Positions 1-12,743 of a DNA stretch of 64,000 nt are shown here, in pieces; the first letter of the stretch is position 1, and each line of letters opens with the position of its first letter. The position numbers and the translations under genes were made by a program. The stretch lies in NCBI GenBank assembly GCA_004431415.1, contig QPMI01000098.1, positions 1-64,000 on the forward strand. The letters are read 5' to 3'. The notes beneath the pieces were generated by a model that did not search any database, had not been told where the DNA came from, and saw nothing but the letters and a program-made list of their open reading frames with translations. This stretch comes from Cyanophora paradoxa. Lineage: Eukaryota; Glaucocystophyceae; Cyanophorales; Cyanophoraceae.

Positions 1-3000
1 CGAGTCCTTCTCCTCGACGGAGCCGTTGAGCACGCCGGGGCCCGCGCTGCGAGGAAGGGAGGGAGCGTCAGCCGCGGAGGGCTTGAGGCCGGCGCCGGCG
101 GATAGAGCGCTAGCCGGCCGGCCGGCTCCCTGACCTGTGTAGGAGGCCGGGACCGAGGCCGAGGCCAAGCCCCGACACGTCGTCCGTGCTGCGCGGGGCG
201 TGAGCGAGGGCGCGGGGCAGAGCGGGCGGGGTGGCCCCGCCTGTTGCTGTTCGAGACGATGCGCCCCTGCGGAGAGCCCCGCTCCGGCTCCTCCCCCTCG
301 TCCCCTGTGTTCAGGATTAACGATGGTGGGGGGGGAGAAGGAGAGGTGGGGGTACGGGTGCGCACGCTCGGTGCTGGTGGCCTCGTCGGAATCGCTGGCG
401 TCCTCCGCCGCCTCCGCCGCCGCCGCCGCGCCCTGCCGCCCCGCCCCGTCAGCGCGTACCCCCCTCCGGCCCGGGAGGAAAAGGCGTACCCCCTCCTCGT
501 CGGAGCTGGAGGCGAGGAGGCGGACGGTGCCGTAATGCTTCGAGACCTCCTGCGCCCCTTTCAGGCGGGTGGGCTGGGGGGAGGGGTACGGGGATTCGGG
601 GGGGGGGCGCTGGCCTTGACGACGGCGGAGGGAATGCGGGTGACGACGTCGGCCATGTTGAGCTGCGCGGGCGGGCGGGCGGGCGGGGCTCAGAGGAAGA
701 AGAAGGCGCCGCAAGAGCTAGCCAGAGCTGGAGCTGGAGGAGGGGCGGGCGACGCGGCAGAGGACGGGCGCCAAGAGCTAGAGCTAGAGCTAGAGCTAGG
801 CGGGGCCTTGGGCCGGGGCCGGGGCGGGGCGGGGCGGGGGCGGGCCTTGTTGCGGGCGACGCGGCGGAGGCCGGGCTGGAAGACCCCGAGGCCCACCACG
901 AGGCCCACCGCCAGCACCGACCCTGGCCCGAGGAGAATGAGGGGGGGGAGAAGAAGAAGGCGGGGGGTACCGGCGGACCGGCGAGGGCGGCGAAGAGGAC
1001 GTTGCCGGTGCGGAGGTAGGAGCGCGAGGCCTCCTCGTACGCGTCCGAGAGGCGCGCCAGGCCCGACGCCAGCCCGCCCAGCCCCGCCTGCGGGGGGTGA
1101 GGGGAGGGGGGCGGGGGGGTAGGGGGGAGGGAGGCGGGGGGGTAGGGGGGAGGGAGGGGTAGGGGGGGTACGGACGTCGCAGAGGAATCGGAAGGTGGGG
1201 TTCGTCGCGGCGTTGGCCACGGCCGGCGCGTTGGGCGCCAGCGCGGCGTACTGCACCGCCCGCTCCCCGAACCGCCCCGCCGCGTCCCTTCCCGGGGGTC
1301 AGAGGGGGGAGAGAGAGGAGGGGGTTCAGGGCACCAGAGGGAGATGCGGAGGGTGGAGACGGTGGGCTGGGCGGCGGGGTCGGGGGCCGGCAGGTAGACC
1401 GGGACGGCCACCGTCAGCACCCTGTGCGAGGGGCGGGAAGCTTGAGTGAGCCCCGCTTCGCTCGAGAAGGCTAGGCTAAGGGTGTAATTGGAAGGCGTAC
1501 CCCCAGTTGTGGGCGGCGCGGTCCGACGCGAAGTAGAGCTGCCGCGCCGACGCCAGTAGCGACTCCCCGCTGCGCTTTCTCAGAAAGGGGGCGGGGGGGA
1601 GGAGGAGAAGGGGGTAGAGGGGACCTGCGCTTGGCGGCGGCGGCGGCGGGGGAGAAGCCCGGGGGCGGGCTGGCGGGGGCGGCGCCGGCGGGCCCGGACT
1701 GGGCGGCGGAGGCGGCGGAGGCGGCGGAGGCGATGAGGGCCATGGAGCGGGCCCCGTCCACCGCCTCCAGCACCAGCGTCCGCTGCGCGCGAGGCTCAGC
1801 GTGGCTCGGCCTCGCTTGGCCGGGGCGCGGGCAGCGCACGAGGGCGGAGACGACGGAGACGCGGTCGATGGCCGTCCCCTGCTGCTCCATCTGCTGGATC
1901 GACACCTGCAGGGCGGGGGGCCGCGCGCGGCTCGAGGCAAAGGCGAGGCCGAGCAGCAGCAGCAGCGGCGGGCGGGGGCGGGACGGACGGAGCAGAGGAC
2001 GACGAGGAGGACGAGGAGGACGAGGCAGGAGGCGGCGATGGCGCGGCGGAGGGAGCGCACGGCCCCCGACCCGTCGAAGGCCGACGCCGCCAGGAACTCA
2101 GTCGCGCTGCGGGCGGGGCGTAAGGGGAGGGAGGGCGCGGGGCGGCCCGCTGGATGGATGGCATGGATGGCATGGCTGGCTCGCCTGCGGCCGTGGCGGT
2201 TGTTGTGGCGCCTCGGGTTGCTGACCGAGGACCTGCCGGGGCCGCCGTCAGATCAGATCCGATCGGATGATATCGGATGGGGCGCGGGCGGACTCGGAGA
2301 GGTCGTCGCGGTCGCTGTTGGCGGCCTTGGCGGAGCCCGAGGCGCCGCTCGCCGCCCCCGCCGCCAGCGCCGCCGCCAGCTGCGAGGCGTCCGAGTCAGA
2401 GCTTGAACGCGCCCACCCGGATCGAATCTCGTCTGAAGCCGGGGCGGGCATAGCCTCGAGGACACTAGTACACCGTCTAGTACACCTAAGCTCGTCCAGG
2501 GCCCGGGCCGTCTAGTACATCTAAGCTAGTACTTCCCTACGAATCCCATCTAAACGCGAGGAGGGGCGGGGAGGGGCGCGCCGACTCGTGCTCCTCGAGG
2601 TCGTCTGCCTTGGCGTAAAAGGCAGCGCCCTCCGCCGGGTCCTGGCAGATCTACAGCAGAGAGTTAGGAGTTAGGGAGGGGGGCGGACGGGCCCGGCGGA
2701 CGCCGGCCGCGCCTCCTTGCGGAAGTACGCGAAGGCGCGGCAGAGGGCCGGCGAGCGCGGGAACTTGGAGAGCAGCCGGCGGTACGCCCGCTCCGCGGAC
2801 GCCTTCGACCGCTCGATCGACGCCAGCCGCTGCTCGGGCGTAAGGGCGGTGGGGCAGGGGCGCGGGCGCGCGCGCGGGCGGGCCTGCTCGTAGGCCTGGA
2901 GGGCGGAGGCGTGCAGGACCGAGCCGATCGAGAGGCGCCGGAAGCGCGCCGCCGCCCGGCCCTGCCCACCGCGCCGCTTCAGGCAAGCGGAGGGAGGAGA

Positions 3001-6000
3001 ACAGAACAGGGAGGCGCGGGACGGGCCTTGGCCGTTGGGTCCCAGGCGGGGGCGATGCGGGCCAGGCCCCGCCAGAAGAGCCGGATGCTCCTCAGCGCCT
3101 CGTTCTGCCGCTGCGCCCCGCCAAGCAGTTTAGTTTAGTCAAGTTTTAGTTTAGTTCAGTTTTCAGGGGGCTACCCGGGTGGCCTCGTCGAGGGCGAGCT
3201 GGAACTCGAGGATGGCGACGGCCGAGATCCCCGCCGCCTCCCCCAGCGACGACGAGTACTGCATTCTCGCTTCAGGAGGGTAGAGGAGAGGCTTTTGGTT
3301 TTTTTTTGGGGGGGGGAGCACGTCGAGCTGGGTCCACTCGCGGCGCTTTGCGGAGAGGAGGAAGCGGATGTCCAGGGGGACCTTGGGGTACCTGGTTCGA
3401 GTCCCGGTCAGATGAAATGCGGAGTGGCTCGGATCAAATCAGATCAGATCCGAGGTCGGCTCTGTTCTTTGGAGGTCGCACCGCTCGGCCATGCGCATGC
3501 GGAGGAGGGCCGACTCCCGCGCCTTCTTGTACCCCGACAGGAACGTCGCTGCGGGAGGGGGAGAAGCTCAGGGGGGTACCGGGCAGGAGGAGGGTCTAGG
3601 GAGGGTACCGTAATGGAGGGCAAGGTAGGGGCTGCGACGCGGTTTGTGAGGCGAGAGAGGCGGGGGTGGGGCGTGGGGCGGCCCCCAGAACCCTAGTTCT
3701 AAGCTGGCCTAAAGCTTCTGCTGCCCCGAATCTTCTAGACCGGCCCCTCTTCCCGCCCCAGGTCGAAGGCGGCCGGGCGGACCTGCGGGGGAAGCGCATC
3801 ATTCCGTCCTCGTACACCGCCTCCGCCGCCGTCAGCGGGTCCACGTTCTCCCGGTCTGAGGGGGGGTACATGAGTCTAGGCGGGGAGGGAGCGGAGGTGG
3901 GGGGGTAGAGGGGCGCGCCGTTGAGGGCGGCGCGGGCCATGAGCTCGACCTGCGCCTCCATGAAGAAGCCCTGCGACCGGTCCAGCAGGCTGCCGAGGCC
4001 GGGCGGGGGGGGTACGCGTCAGCCGGGGGGGATGGAGGGGGCGGGGGGTACGGGGCTCGCTTGAGGCCGTGGAGGCGGGCGCGCTGGCGCTGCGGGACGC
4101 TCCCGTAGAACCCGTTCTCGGGGCTTCTCGGGGAGTCAGGGGGGAAGAAACCAAGAGACGAGGGGGGTACGCTGCGTGCGCACGTCTCGGCGACCTCGAC
4201 GGTGGCGCCGTCGGCGAAGCCGCCGATGGCGCGGGCGCGGATGCGGCGCGTGAGGGCGCGCATCCGCAGGTGCACCGCCAGCGCCGCCAGCCCCGCCATC
4301 GGCACCTGCCGCCCCGCCCCGCCGCTCAGGAGCCTCCCAGGAGGAGCGTCTAGCTGAAACGTGTTCTAAGGCGTCCCCAAAGGCAGCTAGCATGTGCATA
4401 CACGCGGTTAAACTCAGGCCCGAGAGTCTTCCTCGACCTCAAGCCAGGGCCTGGGCCTCTAGATCTCGGCTCTAAGAATTCGATGCGCCCAAGGAAGGCC
4501 GCTGCGCACCACGAGGACCATGAAGGCGATGGAGACGGCCGCGCGGGCCGCCTCGTCCGTCGAGGAGACCACCACGGAGCCCAGGGCGATCCCCGCCGCC
4601 AGCCCGAAGCACGCCGCCCGCAGCATGTTCATCCCTGCGCCGTTGTCGCGTGAGCGTTGGAGGGGCGCCGGCGCCGGCGCCGGCGCGCCCCCGCGTCCCT
4701 CGTCGCACCGTGCTGGTAGTAAGGCATCAGCACCACCCTGCAGAGAGAAGAAGCGGTGAGCGGGGAGACGTCCAGGAGGAGGGGAGGGGGGGCGAGGGCG
4801 CTCACATGAGGAAGACCATGAGGAGGCACCCGGTCAAGAGGAGCGCGTTGAACGCGACGGGATACGATGTCCTCAGCCCCTTGTTCAGGAGCACTAGCGC
4901 GGACTGGACGGTGATGTACGCGAGCTGTACCCGTCCGTGGGCGCGCGCCCCTACGTTCGCCGAGAGCGGGTCTGCCCCGGCCCGGCGCGCGTCAGAGGGT
5001 GGGTGGGTGGGGTACAGCGCTTCCGACGAGCGGCGGCGTGCGCGGGTACCCGAGTCGTGGAAGACCTGCGAGAGGCGGGGGCGGTGTCAGGGAGGGGGTA
5101 CGCGAGTTCCGAGCTCGGATGGGAGGGGGTACCGATGCCATGATGGCGGCGAAGGGAATGTACGCCGCGAGCACCGCCGACGAGGCCGCCAGGCTCGCCT
5201 CCCTAAGGGGGGTACGCGATATGAGCTGCGGGAAGCGGAGGGGGGTACGCTACGCCCCACGCACCACTGGCCGGGTACGCAGATGGCCTCGGCCCAGGGG
5301 TGGGATTCGCGGTTGGTCGTGATGGAGCAGTAGAAGGGCGTGGAGAGCAGCGAGAGGGCCGGGATCTGGGGGTACGGCGCGCCCGCGTCAGCGGGATACG
5401 GTGTACGGTCGCTGGAGGTGCGCACGTAGAGGGCAGAGACGAGAAGGGGTACGAGGAAGCTGCACGCGGGCAGCGTGAGCGCGGGGCGGGGAGGGCGGAG
5501 GGGCGGGTAGGCACCGGAGGATGCGGATGGGGAGGATCTTGAAGGAGTGGATCTGGTACATCCGCGCCGCGTACACCTGCGGGGGCGGGGCCAGACTAAG
5601 ACCAGCCTACCAAGAAGAGGGGCGGGGGCGGGGCGGGGCGGGGCGCACCGTCAAGGCGATTGTGAGAGCGAGGAGGGCGACGGCGCCCCAGTAGAGCACG
5701 GCGAAGAGGGAGGAGGAGCCCTCGATGTGCCGCATCACGTTCGGGCCCAGCGCCAGCCTGCGGGGGGGTGAGAGGGGGGGAGAGGGGGGGCTGGAGGGGG
5801 GGCGCGCCAGCTGATGGACGGCTGGTACCAGGCGCTGGTGACGCCTGCGGGGACCCGGATCCGGAGGGACGGCGTGAGCGGCCGGCGTGAGCGGCCGGCG
5901 TGAGCGGCCGGCGGGGCGGGGCGGGGCGGGGCGCGCCGAGGGCCGCCAGCTGGAAGCCGTCCACGAGGACCAGCGAGATCTGAAGCGCCGCACCGAGGCT

Positions 6001-6669
6001 CAGAAGGCTTCGACCGAGGGCCGGGGCGGCGCGGGCCCGGGCGGGGCGGGGCGCGCAGGGGACGCCCCAGCGAAGCCCCCGCAAAGTAAAGACGCCCATT
6101 ATCATATCATATTATGAGGTGCCCGTGCATTTAAGAGCTTCCCATTAAAGATGGTTCGAGGGGCCTGCAAAGGGCGCACGGGGAGGACGACGCTCAGGAC
6201 GATGTCGACCTCCTTCCCGCTCCGGTCCGTCATCTGTGCGCACGAGCCGGCCCCGGGCCGTCGTGGGTTAGTCCGGGGCGCGACGAGAGGAAGTCACATA
6301 TAGCTATCGTCGAATGGCTCTGGTCTGTAGCGCGCGCGCACGTAGAAGAGGGCGCCATAGAAGAGGGCCCGCAGCTTCTCGAGCTTGGCCCGAATGAGGC
6401 CCGTCGCGCCTGCGCGCGGCACGCGCGGCACGCCGGTGAGGTGGGGCGGGCGGGCGAGGGCGGGGGCGGGGGCGGGGCGGACCGGGGCCCGTGAGGCCGA
6501 CTGCGAGGTGCGTGGACTGGATGCGGAAGGAGAGGGGGGCGCGCGGGGCCTGCGGGCCCGCCTCCTCCCCGTCCATTCCGAACGAGACGCCGATGGGCAG
6601 CGAGTTCCGCTTGCCCCCGCCCATCGCCCCGCCGCTGCCCCGGTCCACCGACGCACGCGGCGCCGCCAT
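1..6669 (-). CDS. TmcB-like large multi-pass membrane protein (3' end beyond the window)
   Basis: Many minus-strand exons read from an ATG at 6669 down past base 1. The N-terminal part (about 6.67-4.1 kb) has repeated hydrophobic segments, e.g. LVLVDGFQLAAL, LYWGAVALLALTIALT, AAYIPFAAIMAS, VAFNALLLTGCLLMVFLM and ACFGLAAGIALGSVVVSS. A soluble region follows (about 4.3-2.6 kb) with NEALRSIRLFWRGLARI, SIERSKASAERAYRRLLSKF, PRSPALCRAFAYFRKE and DPAEGAAFYAKADDLEEHES. A run of Arg/Lys-Leu-Leu, Pro-Arg-Ser, Ala-Tyr-Ala-like then Ala-Asp-xx-Glu-Glu is typical of the protist TmcB/TmcC (tiny macrocysts) family. Further membrane segments lie near 2.0 kb (LVLLVLLVVLCS) and 0.9 kb (SVLAVGLVVGLGVF), separated by a helical extracellular-type region. 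In that family such proteins are large plasma-membrane proteins, often with PAS domains; no PAS domain is visible in this part. Family assignment is from motif memory. The membrane topology is clear, the exact exons less so. Confidence 0.62.
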
Positions 6670-7320
6670 CGCTAACGGCCGCCCGGCGAGCGCGCGGCGC
6701 GCGGGGGCCGCCGCAGCTAAGCTGGCACTGAGAATGAACGGCCCGGGCCGCTAGGCCGTCATCTCACGCGCGTGCGGCATGGCTTGGTTGCTCCTGGGCT
6801 GGGGCTCGCGCGCCGGCCGCGCGGCTTTCGGCTGATCTCAACGCCCCTGACGAAATCTACCTTGCCGAGTGAGCGCGCGCGCCGCGCAGCAACTGGGATC
6901 GCGCCCGGTTCGGTGATTACCCTCGCCCCGCCCCGCGCCGGGCCGCGCCGGGCTGGCGCCGACTCTAAATCTGCGCAGCTGCTGCCCGCGCTGCTGCTGC
7001 TGCTGATGCTGCTCCAAGCTACTAGACTCCTGCGTCGGCGCGCGCGCGCCGGCTGCGTGCGCAACGACGTCGACAGCGCTCTGTTGCCTTGATGCAGGGA
7101 AGCAGGCGTACGCGTTAAATCGTGATCGCCGTCAACGCGTTACGCGGCTTACGCCTTACCTTGCGGAGGTTTGACTGCGCTTCGCTTTTTTTGCACTGGC
7201 AGCGGCTTCGGCGATCAAGGGGTACGCAACCAACTTCGTTCGCACAGCGCCGCGCGCGCGCCGCGCCAGCAAGCTCGCCAGCGGAGCTGTGCATCGGCGA
7301 GTTGCGGGCTTGCGATCGTT
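6670..7320. promoter_or_regulatory. Divergent intergenic region between the TmcB-like and cryptochrome genes
   Basis: About 650 bases lie between two oppositely directed start codons, so both promoters should be here. The sequence is GC-rich with CpG and CGCGCG runs and has no convincing exon on either strand. No TATA box is obvious. Confidence 0.45.
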
Positions 7321-10300
7321 ATGGCGACGGTGCTCTGGTTTCGCAAGGGACTCCGCCTGCACGACAATCCGGCTCTCCTGCAAGCACTCAAGCCAGCGCC
7401 GCAGCACCTGTATCCGATCTTCATTCTCGATCCGTGGTGAGCGAGCGCGAGAGCGAGCGATCCGTGCTGCTGGGCTCCGCGTGCATGTGCTGCCGGGTCC
7501 ACGTGCTCAGCCTCAAGGCTCTGGAGGCGCACCGAAGCACGCCGCTGCCTGACGCGAGGGGCGCAGGTTCATCAAGAGCGGGCGGGTCGGCGTGAATCGG
7601 TGCGCGCGCGCGTGCCGAGCGCACCTCACAAGCGCCGGCGCCGACGAGCGCGCGCGCGCGCTCGCGCGACTCTCCGCAGCATCCGCTTCCTTCTTGAGAG
7701 CCTCGCGGACCTCGACGCGAACCTCAGGCGCCTCGGGTGCGCCCGCTTCCCATCCGGCGCCCGCTCGAGCTGACCGCCGGTCCCTTGCGCACGCCCGTCG
7801 CGCGCTGACGCCGACGCCGATCCGCGGCGCAGATCGCGCCTCATCGTGCTGCAGGGGAGCCCGATCCCCGTCCTCTCCCGCGCTTTCACGGACTGGGGCG
7901 TCGCCCGCCTCGCCTTCGAGAGCGACACCGAACCCTGTAGCCCCCCGTCCCCTCGGCATGTACCCGCCCGCGCGCCCTAACCCCCGCGCGTCGCGCAGAT
8001 GCCAAGGAGCGGGACGCCAGGGTACGGGAGATCGCGGCGACCGCGGGGGTAGAGGTCGTCAGCCCATCGGGCCACACGCTGTACCCCCCTGAGAAGCTGC
8101 TGGACTACTGCGGGGGTAAGCCGCCTCTGACGATGCAGGGATTCCAGAAGGCACGGCGTACCCCCCTCGCCCTGCTCCCCGCTCGCCCCGCGGCCGCTTA
8201 TTCCCCCCTCAGCTGCTGGCGACCGTCGGGCACCCCGCCAAGCCACAGGATGCCCCGCGATCCGTTCCCCCTCCCGCCCCCGGCAAGGCGCGCGCCCCCG
8301 CCTCTCCTATCCCATCCACGTTCACGTACCCCCCCAGGTCGCGGACGGGGAGCACGGTGTACCCTCCCTCGCGGAGCTGGGGCTCTCGCTGGAAGCGGAG
8401 GGCGCGGCGCCGGTATCCCGCTTCCCGGGGGGGGAGACCGAGGCCCTCCGCAGAATGGACGCGTTTCTCTCCAACAAGCGTGTACCCCCCTTCGACCGAA
8501 GCGACGTAGCCCTCTGACCCCGAGGCGCAGGCAGCGCGCGGCGACGTTCGAGAAGCCAAAGACCGTACCCACCGAGTTCGAGTGCGTCGTATCCCGCTCG
8601 AAACAACTCCGTACCCCTCACACGTCCCGGCAGCCCCCCCGCGACCACAGTTCTGAGCCCGCACCTCAAGGTTCCCCGCAGTACCCCTGCATGTCTGCAC
8701 CCCGGACATCTCAAATACCCCGTACCCCCAGTTCGGCTGCCTGTCCCCCCGGACTTTCTACTGGCGCCTCCAGGACCTGTACCGGTCCGCGTCGCCCCCC
8801 CCCTTCTTTCGAGTACCCCCACGCACGTCCCTCCGGGCAGGGAGGTGCCGCGGCACAGCTCGCCCCCGGTCTCCCTCGAGGGCCAGGTCCCCCCCCCCCC
8901 CCCCTCGAGCCCCTCCTACAGACGCCTGCGGGGAGCCCTGTACCCCTCTCTCTCTCCTCTGACCGGGGCGCCGCCTGTGCAGCTGCTGTGGCGGGAGTTC
9001 TTCCACCTGGTGGGGCACGCGACGCCCAACTTCGACAGGATGGCCGGCAACCCCGTCTGCAGGCCCGCCCTCGCGCCCCGCCCTCCCTCCCTCGAGCCCC
9101 GCTCGCGTGGCTAGCGATATCGATGGGGTCTCATTTCTCGACCCGACTCGAGCCGCCGCCTTTCGACGCCCCGCCGCCTTCCTTAGGCATCTCCGCCCAG
9201 GATGGCCTCTCGCTCCCCGCCGGGCCGGGCCGGGCGCGGGGTGCCCGGCCCCTCTGACGTCCCGCCGCAGGCAGATCCCGTGGGGGGACAACGCGGAGTA
9301 TCTCAAGGCGTGGGAGGAGGGCCGCACGGGGTACCCCTGGATCGACGCCGTCATGCGCCAGCTCCGCTCCGAGGGCTGGATGGCGCGCATGCCCCCGACC
9401 CCGCTGCCGCCGCCCGCCCCCGCCAGCTCACGGTAGCAAGGCCTGAGATGGGCCTGCGCGCAGCACCACCTGGCGCGGCACGCGGTCGCCTGCTTCCTCA
9501 CCCGGTGCCCCCGCCCCGCCCGCCCCGACCCGACCCGAGCCGGCGCCCTCTATCCCCCTCGCCTGCTCATCTGATCCCGACCCGGGACCGCCGCAGGGGT
9601 GACCTGTGGGTCAGCTGGGAGAAGGGGGTGCGCGCTCCAGCCCCGCTCCCCCCTCCACCCCCCCCCCCCCCCCCTCCCCCCCTCTGAGCCGGCGGCCAGG
9701 CGGAGGTCTTCGACCGGTTGCTGCTGGACGCCGACTGGCACCTCAACAACGGCAACTGGATGTGGCTCTCCTGCAGGCGCGGCGCCCGCGCAGCCCCCGG
9801 CCTGGGCCCTCCGACCCTCCGCCCCTCCGTCTGATCTGAGGCGGGACGCGCAGCGCGTTCTTCCACCAGTTCTTCCGCGTGTACAGCCCCATCAGCTTCG
9901 CCAAGAAGGGCGACCCCGACGGCAAGTTCATCCGCCGCTACGGTCCGCCCCCCAGCCAGCCAGTACTAGTGAGCTCGAGACGGCGGCTGACTCAGGACTG
10001 ATCATGAGCGATCGCGATCAGTGCCGGAGCTGGCGCGCTTCCCCGCGCAGTACATCTACGAGCCCTGGAGCGCGCCCCTCGCCGCCCAGCAAAAGCGCGC
10101 CTCTCTCCCCTTCTCTCCGCCCCCTACGCTTAAGATTACGTATACGCCGCCCGCCGTCGCCTCCGGTCCTGACGCCGCCGCCGCCCTCGCCTCCCCTCCC
10201 ACCCCCCGCGCGCAGGGCGGGGTGCGTGGTGGGGAAGGACTACCCCCGCCCCATCGTGGACCACGCCGCCGCCTCCAAGCGCAACATGGGGCGCATGAAG

Positions 10301-10728
10301 GCCGGCCCCCGCCCCGCCCCGCCCCGCCCTCTGCTTGAGCTTAGCTTCGAGCGCCTTGGCCTCGCTGGCGCGGCCGGCGCCGCTCCTTTCCGGAAGCTGA
10401 TCGTTCTCCCCGCAGGACGCGTTCGCTGCGGCGCGGGCGGCGGCCGGAGGCGGCGGCGGCGGCGGCGGGGTGCGCTGGCTCTCTCTCTAGATCTCCGGAT
10501 CCGCGGGGCCGCTGCCCTGAATCTTGTCTCACGGCCCGCCAGGATCCGGAGGAGGAGGAGGGCGGGGAGTGGGAGGGAGAGGGGGCCGGCAAGGGGAAGG
10601 GGAAGGGCAAGCGGGGGGCGCCGGCGCCGGCGCGGGAGGCCAAGCTTAAGCCCGCGGCCGGGCCCGGGACCTCGCGCGCGAGCTCCGGATCCACCTCGAA
10701 TTCGAAGAAGAAGCTTAAGAAGGCCTAG
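7321..10728 (+). CDS. Animal-type cryptochrome / (6-4) photolyase family protein
   Basis: FAD-binding blue-light receptor or DNA-repair enzyme of the cryptochrome/photolyase family. The start ATG gives [20 protein letters not shown], the classic photolyase N-terminus. About twelve exons follow through the antenna domain ([36 protein letters not shown]) and the FAD domain ([113 protein letters not shown]). The two histidines of HHLARH used by (6-4) photolyases are present. The residue expected next to flavin N5 is Asn (LNNGNW), as in (6-4) photolyases and vertebrate-type cryptochromes. The tail is Gly/Glu-rich, then Lys-rich, ending [10 protein letters not shown], a plausible nuclear signal. 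The HH pair lies right after an intron starting GC at 9383. Repair versus signalling cannot be decided here. Confidence 0.92.
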
Positions 10729-12743
10729 AAGGCCTAGCGATCACGTGGGCTTCTCAATACGATGAGCCATGCACAAATATCACTGTATTAATATTATTAT
10801 TTCAGCATCTTGTTTTTGGTGAATTACCGGCCACGTGCACAGCCTCTATATATCATAGTATATGATAATCTACTAGTACTAGGCTACTCTAGCACTGTGC
10901 ACTGCGGCACGTGGGGGCGTATACGTATACGTATACAGGCAAGCTTAATTATATAAATTAAGGTGCATATCAGACTTGAGTACCTTAGTTGCTTGCAACC
11001 AAGGACCCAAGTCTTCTATGCATATACTAGCAGACCGCCCCCGGCCCTGTGCAAGTGCGGCAAGTGCGGGCCGCGCGCGGAGGTGCAAGGGGGGGTACTG
11101 GTACACATTGCAGGGTACTTGGGGGGAAGGCGGGGGGCGCAGGGGAGGGGGGCGGAGGGGGCAGCTAGAGAAGCGAGGCGGGCGGCCGGGCGAGGCGGGC
11201 GGGGTGGCGAGGCGGGTAGGTGGGGTGGCGACGCTGGCGGCGGCGCGCGGCGGCGGGCGGGAAAGCGGGATCCGGAGGAGAGACAGGTGGCACCGGGCCC
11301 TGCGCGTAGCCTGCGCATGCGCAGAACCGAGGCGTCAGCTCGCCCCGGACAGCATCCATGCAGGGGCGGGGCCCAGCGGGGGCGGCCGGGCCATGGCCAG
11401 GTGCGCAGCAGCAGCGGCGGAGCGAACCTGGAGTCGACGAAGCTGATCATGAAGCAGCCGGCAGGGCGGCGGGCGAAGAAGCGGGCGGAGCGGCAGGTGG
11501 CGCCGGGCCCTGCGCGTAGCCTGCGTGCGCAGGGCCGAGGCGTCAGCTCGCCCCGGACAGCGGCCGTGCACGTGCGGGGGCGGGGCCCAGCGGGGGCGGC
11601 CGGGTCAGGTGCGAAGCAGCAGCGGCGGGGCGAACCTGGAGTCGACGAAGCTGAAGCAGCCGGGCCGGCGGGGCGGCGGGCGAGGAAGCGGGCGGAGCGG
11701 CAGGTGGCGCCGGGCCCTGCGCGTAGCCTGCGTGCGCAGGGCCGAGGCGTCAGCTCGCCCCGGACGTCGACAGCGGCGGCGCCGGGCGGCTCGCCCGCCG
11801 TGGCTCGAGCCAGCCCTCCCCCCCCGGCCGCGGGGCTCGAGCCGCCGGCTGGAGCGAGCCGCCCTTTTCCACGAGCCAGCTCGAGCCGGGAAAAAGGTCG
11901 GCTCGAGCCGGCTTGGCTCGAGCCGAGCCGGCTCGAGCCGCAGCTCTAGCGAGGCGTCGGAGGTTGGATCGGATCGGATGATTCGGATCTGCCGATCCTA
12001 TCGAGCTCGATCGGCGGGTCACGGTCCTAGGAGGATGAAAAAACGTTTGGGGGTACTACGGTACACGGCTAGCAGGTGGCATTGCGCAGAGTGCGCAGCG
12101 GCCGGAGCGCTATCATAGTATAGTAGCTAGCCTAGCGCCACATCGATTCGGATTCGGATTCTTCCCGGCGGATTCGTTGCGACTCTAGCGACTCAGTAGC
12201 GAGTCGAGTCGTCCGACGGTCGCAGTTCAACGATCTCCTTCAAGGCTCTTAGGCCAGAGGTGCGCATGCGCCGTCCTACGGCCCGACGGTCCCTCTTTCT
12301 TTGAGAGACGTCCATCGACTTCAGGCTCGTATAGTATACGTTTAACCGCTGTGCGCTCGCCTTAGCCACGCGCGCACATCTAGCCGGCCAGGTTTTATGA
12401 TCTAGCCGGCCGACTCTGCGAAGCTCTGATCGGATGTAGGCCTAGGCTATATGTGCCTATGCATATGGCCAGCGACCTCGAGCTCGCCATAATGATCATA
12501 CATCAAGATTATGATCATGGCCTTTAAGTTGCGTATGGCATGCCATGATGGCAGCGCTAACCGGCCGGAGCGACGCGCCGCAGGCCCTAGCCCATGCCAG
12601 CCATACCATAGCTATAGTTAGATCTCTTTATAATTATGATTTAACGGCTGCAGAAATTGGGCGGTCGGTCGCGATTCGTCTGATGATTCCGCATGTGCAA
12701 GCGCAGCCGCACGCGTTAACCCCAAAACACACCGCAAACGATC
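10729..12743. other. Gene-poor, repeat-containing interval
   Basis: Begins AT-rich (10,740-10,970) with the palindromic run GTATACGTATACGTATAC near 10,919. It then holds a GC-rich tandem repeat (11,284-11,766), a block dense in GGCTCGAGCC-type palindromes (about 11,800-11,945), and AT-richer sequence with CCGGCCGG, ATATGCATAT and GATCATGATC palindromes. A long open frame crosses the tandem repeat but looks like a by-product of GC content. I see no supported gene. Confidence 0.5.
11284..11766 (+). repeat. Tandem repeat, about 207-210 bp period, 2.3 copies
   Basis: The string CAGGTGGCRCCGGGCCCTGC recurs at 11,284, 11,494 and 11,701, giving periods of 210 and 207 bases. Each copy continues with the same downstream blocks (GCGTAGCCTGCG, GAGGCGTCAGCTCGCCCCGG, CAGCAGCGGCGG, CTGGAGTCGACGAAGCTGA). 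The third copy stops after CTCGCCCCGGAC. Copies 2 and 3 are closer to each other than to copy 1. This suggests a local satellite or minisatellite. Confidence 0.8.

Noticed and set aside
3385-3415. tRNA-like B box (GGTTCGAGTCC)
   Set aside because: The T-stem pairs only 4 of 5, no matching acceptor or A box lies upstream, and the stretch sits inside the TmcB-like gene.
8133-9257. 374-codon plus-strand open frame
   Set aside because: Reads through introns of the cryptochrome gene in the wrong frame; Pro-rich with no domain.
10963-11949. 328-codon frame with three RQVAPGPARSLR repeats
   Set aside because: The repetition comes from the 207-210-bp tandem DNA repeat; composition and position do not suggest a real protein.
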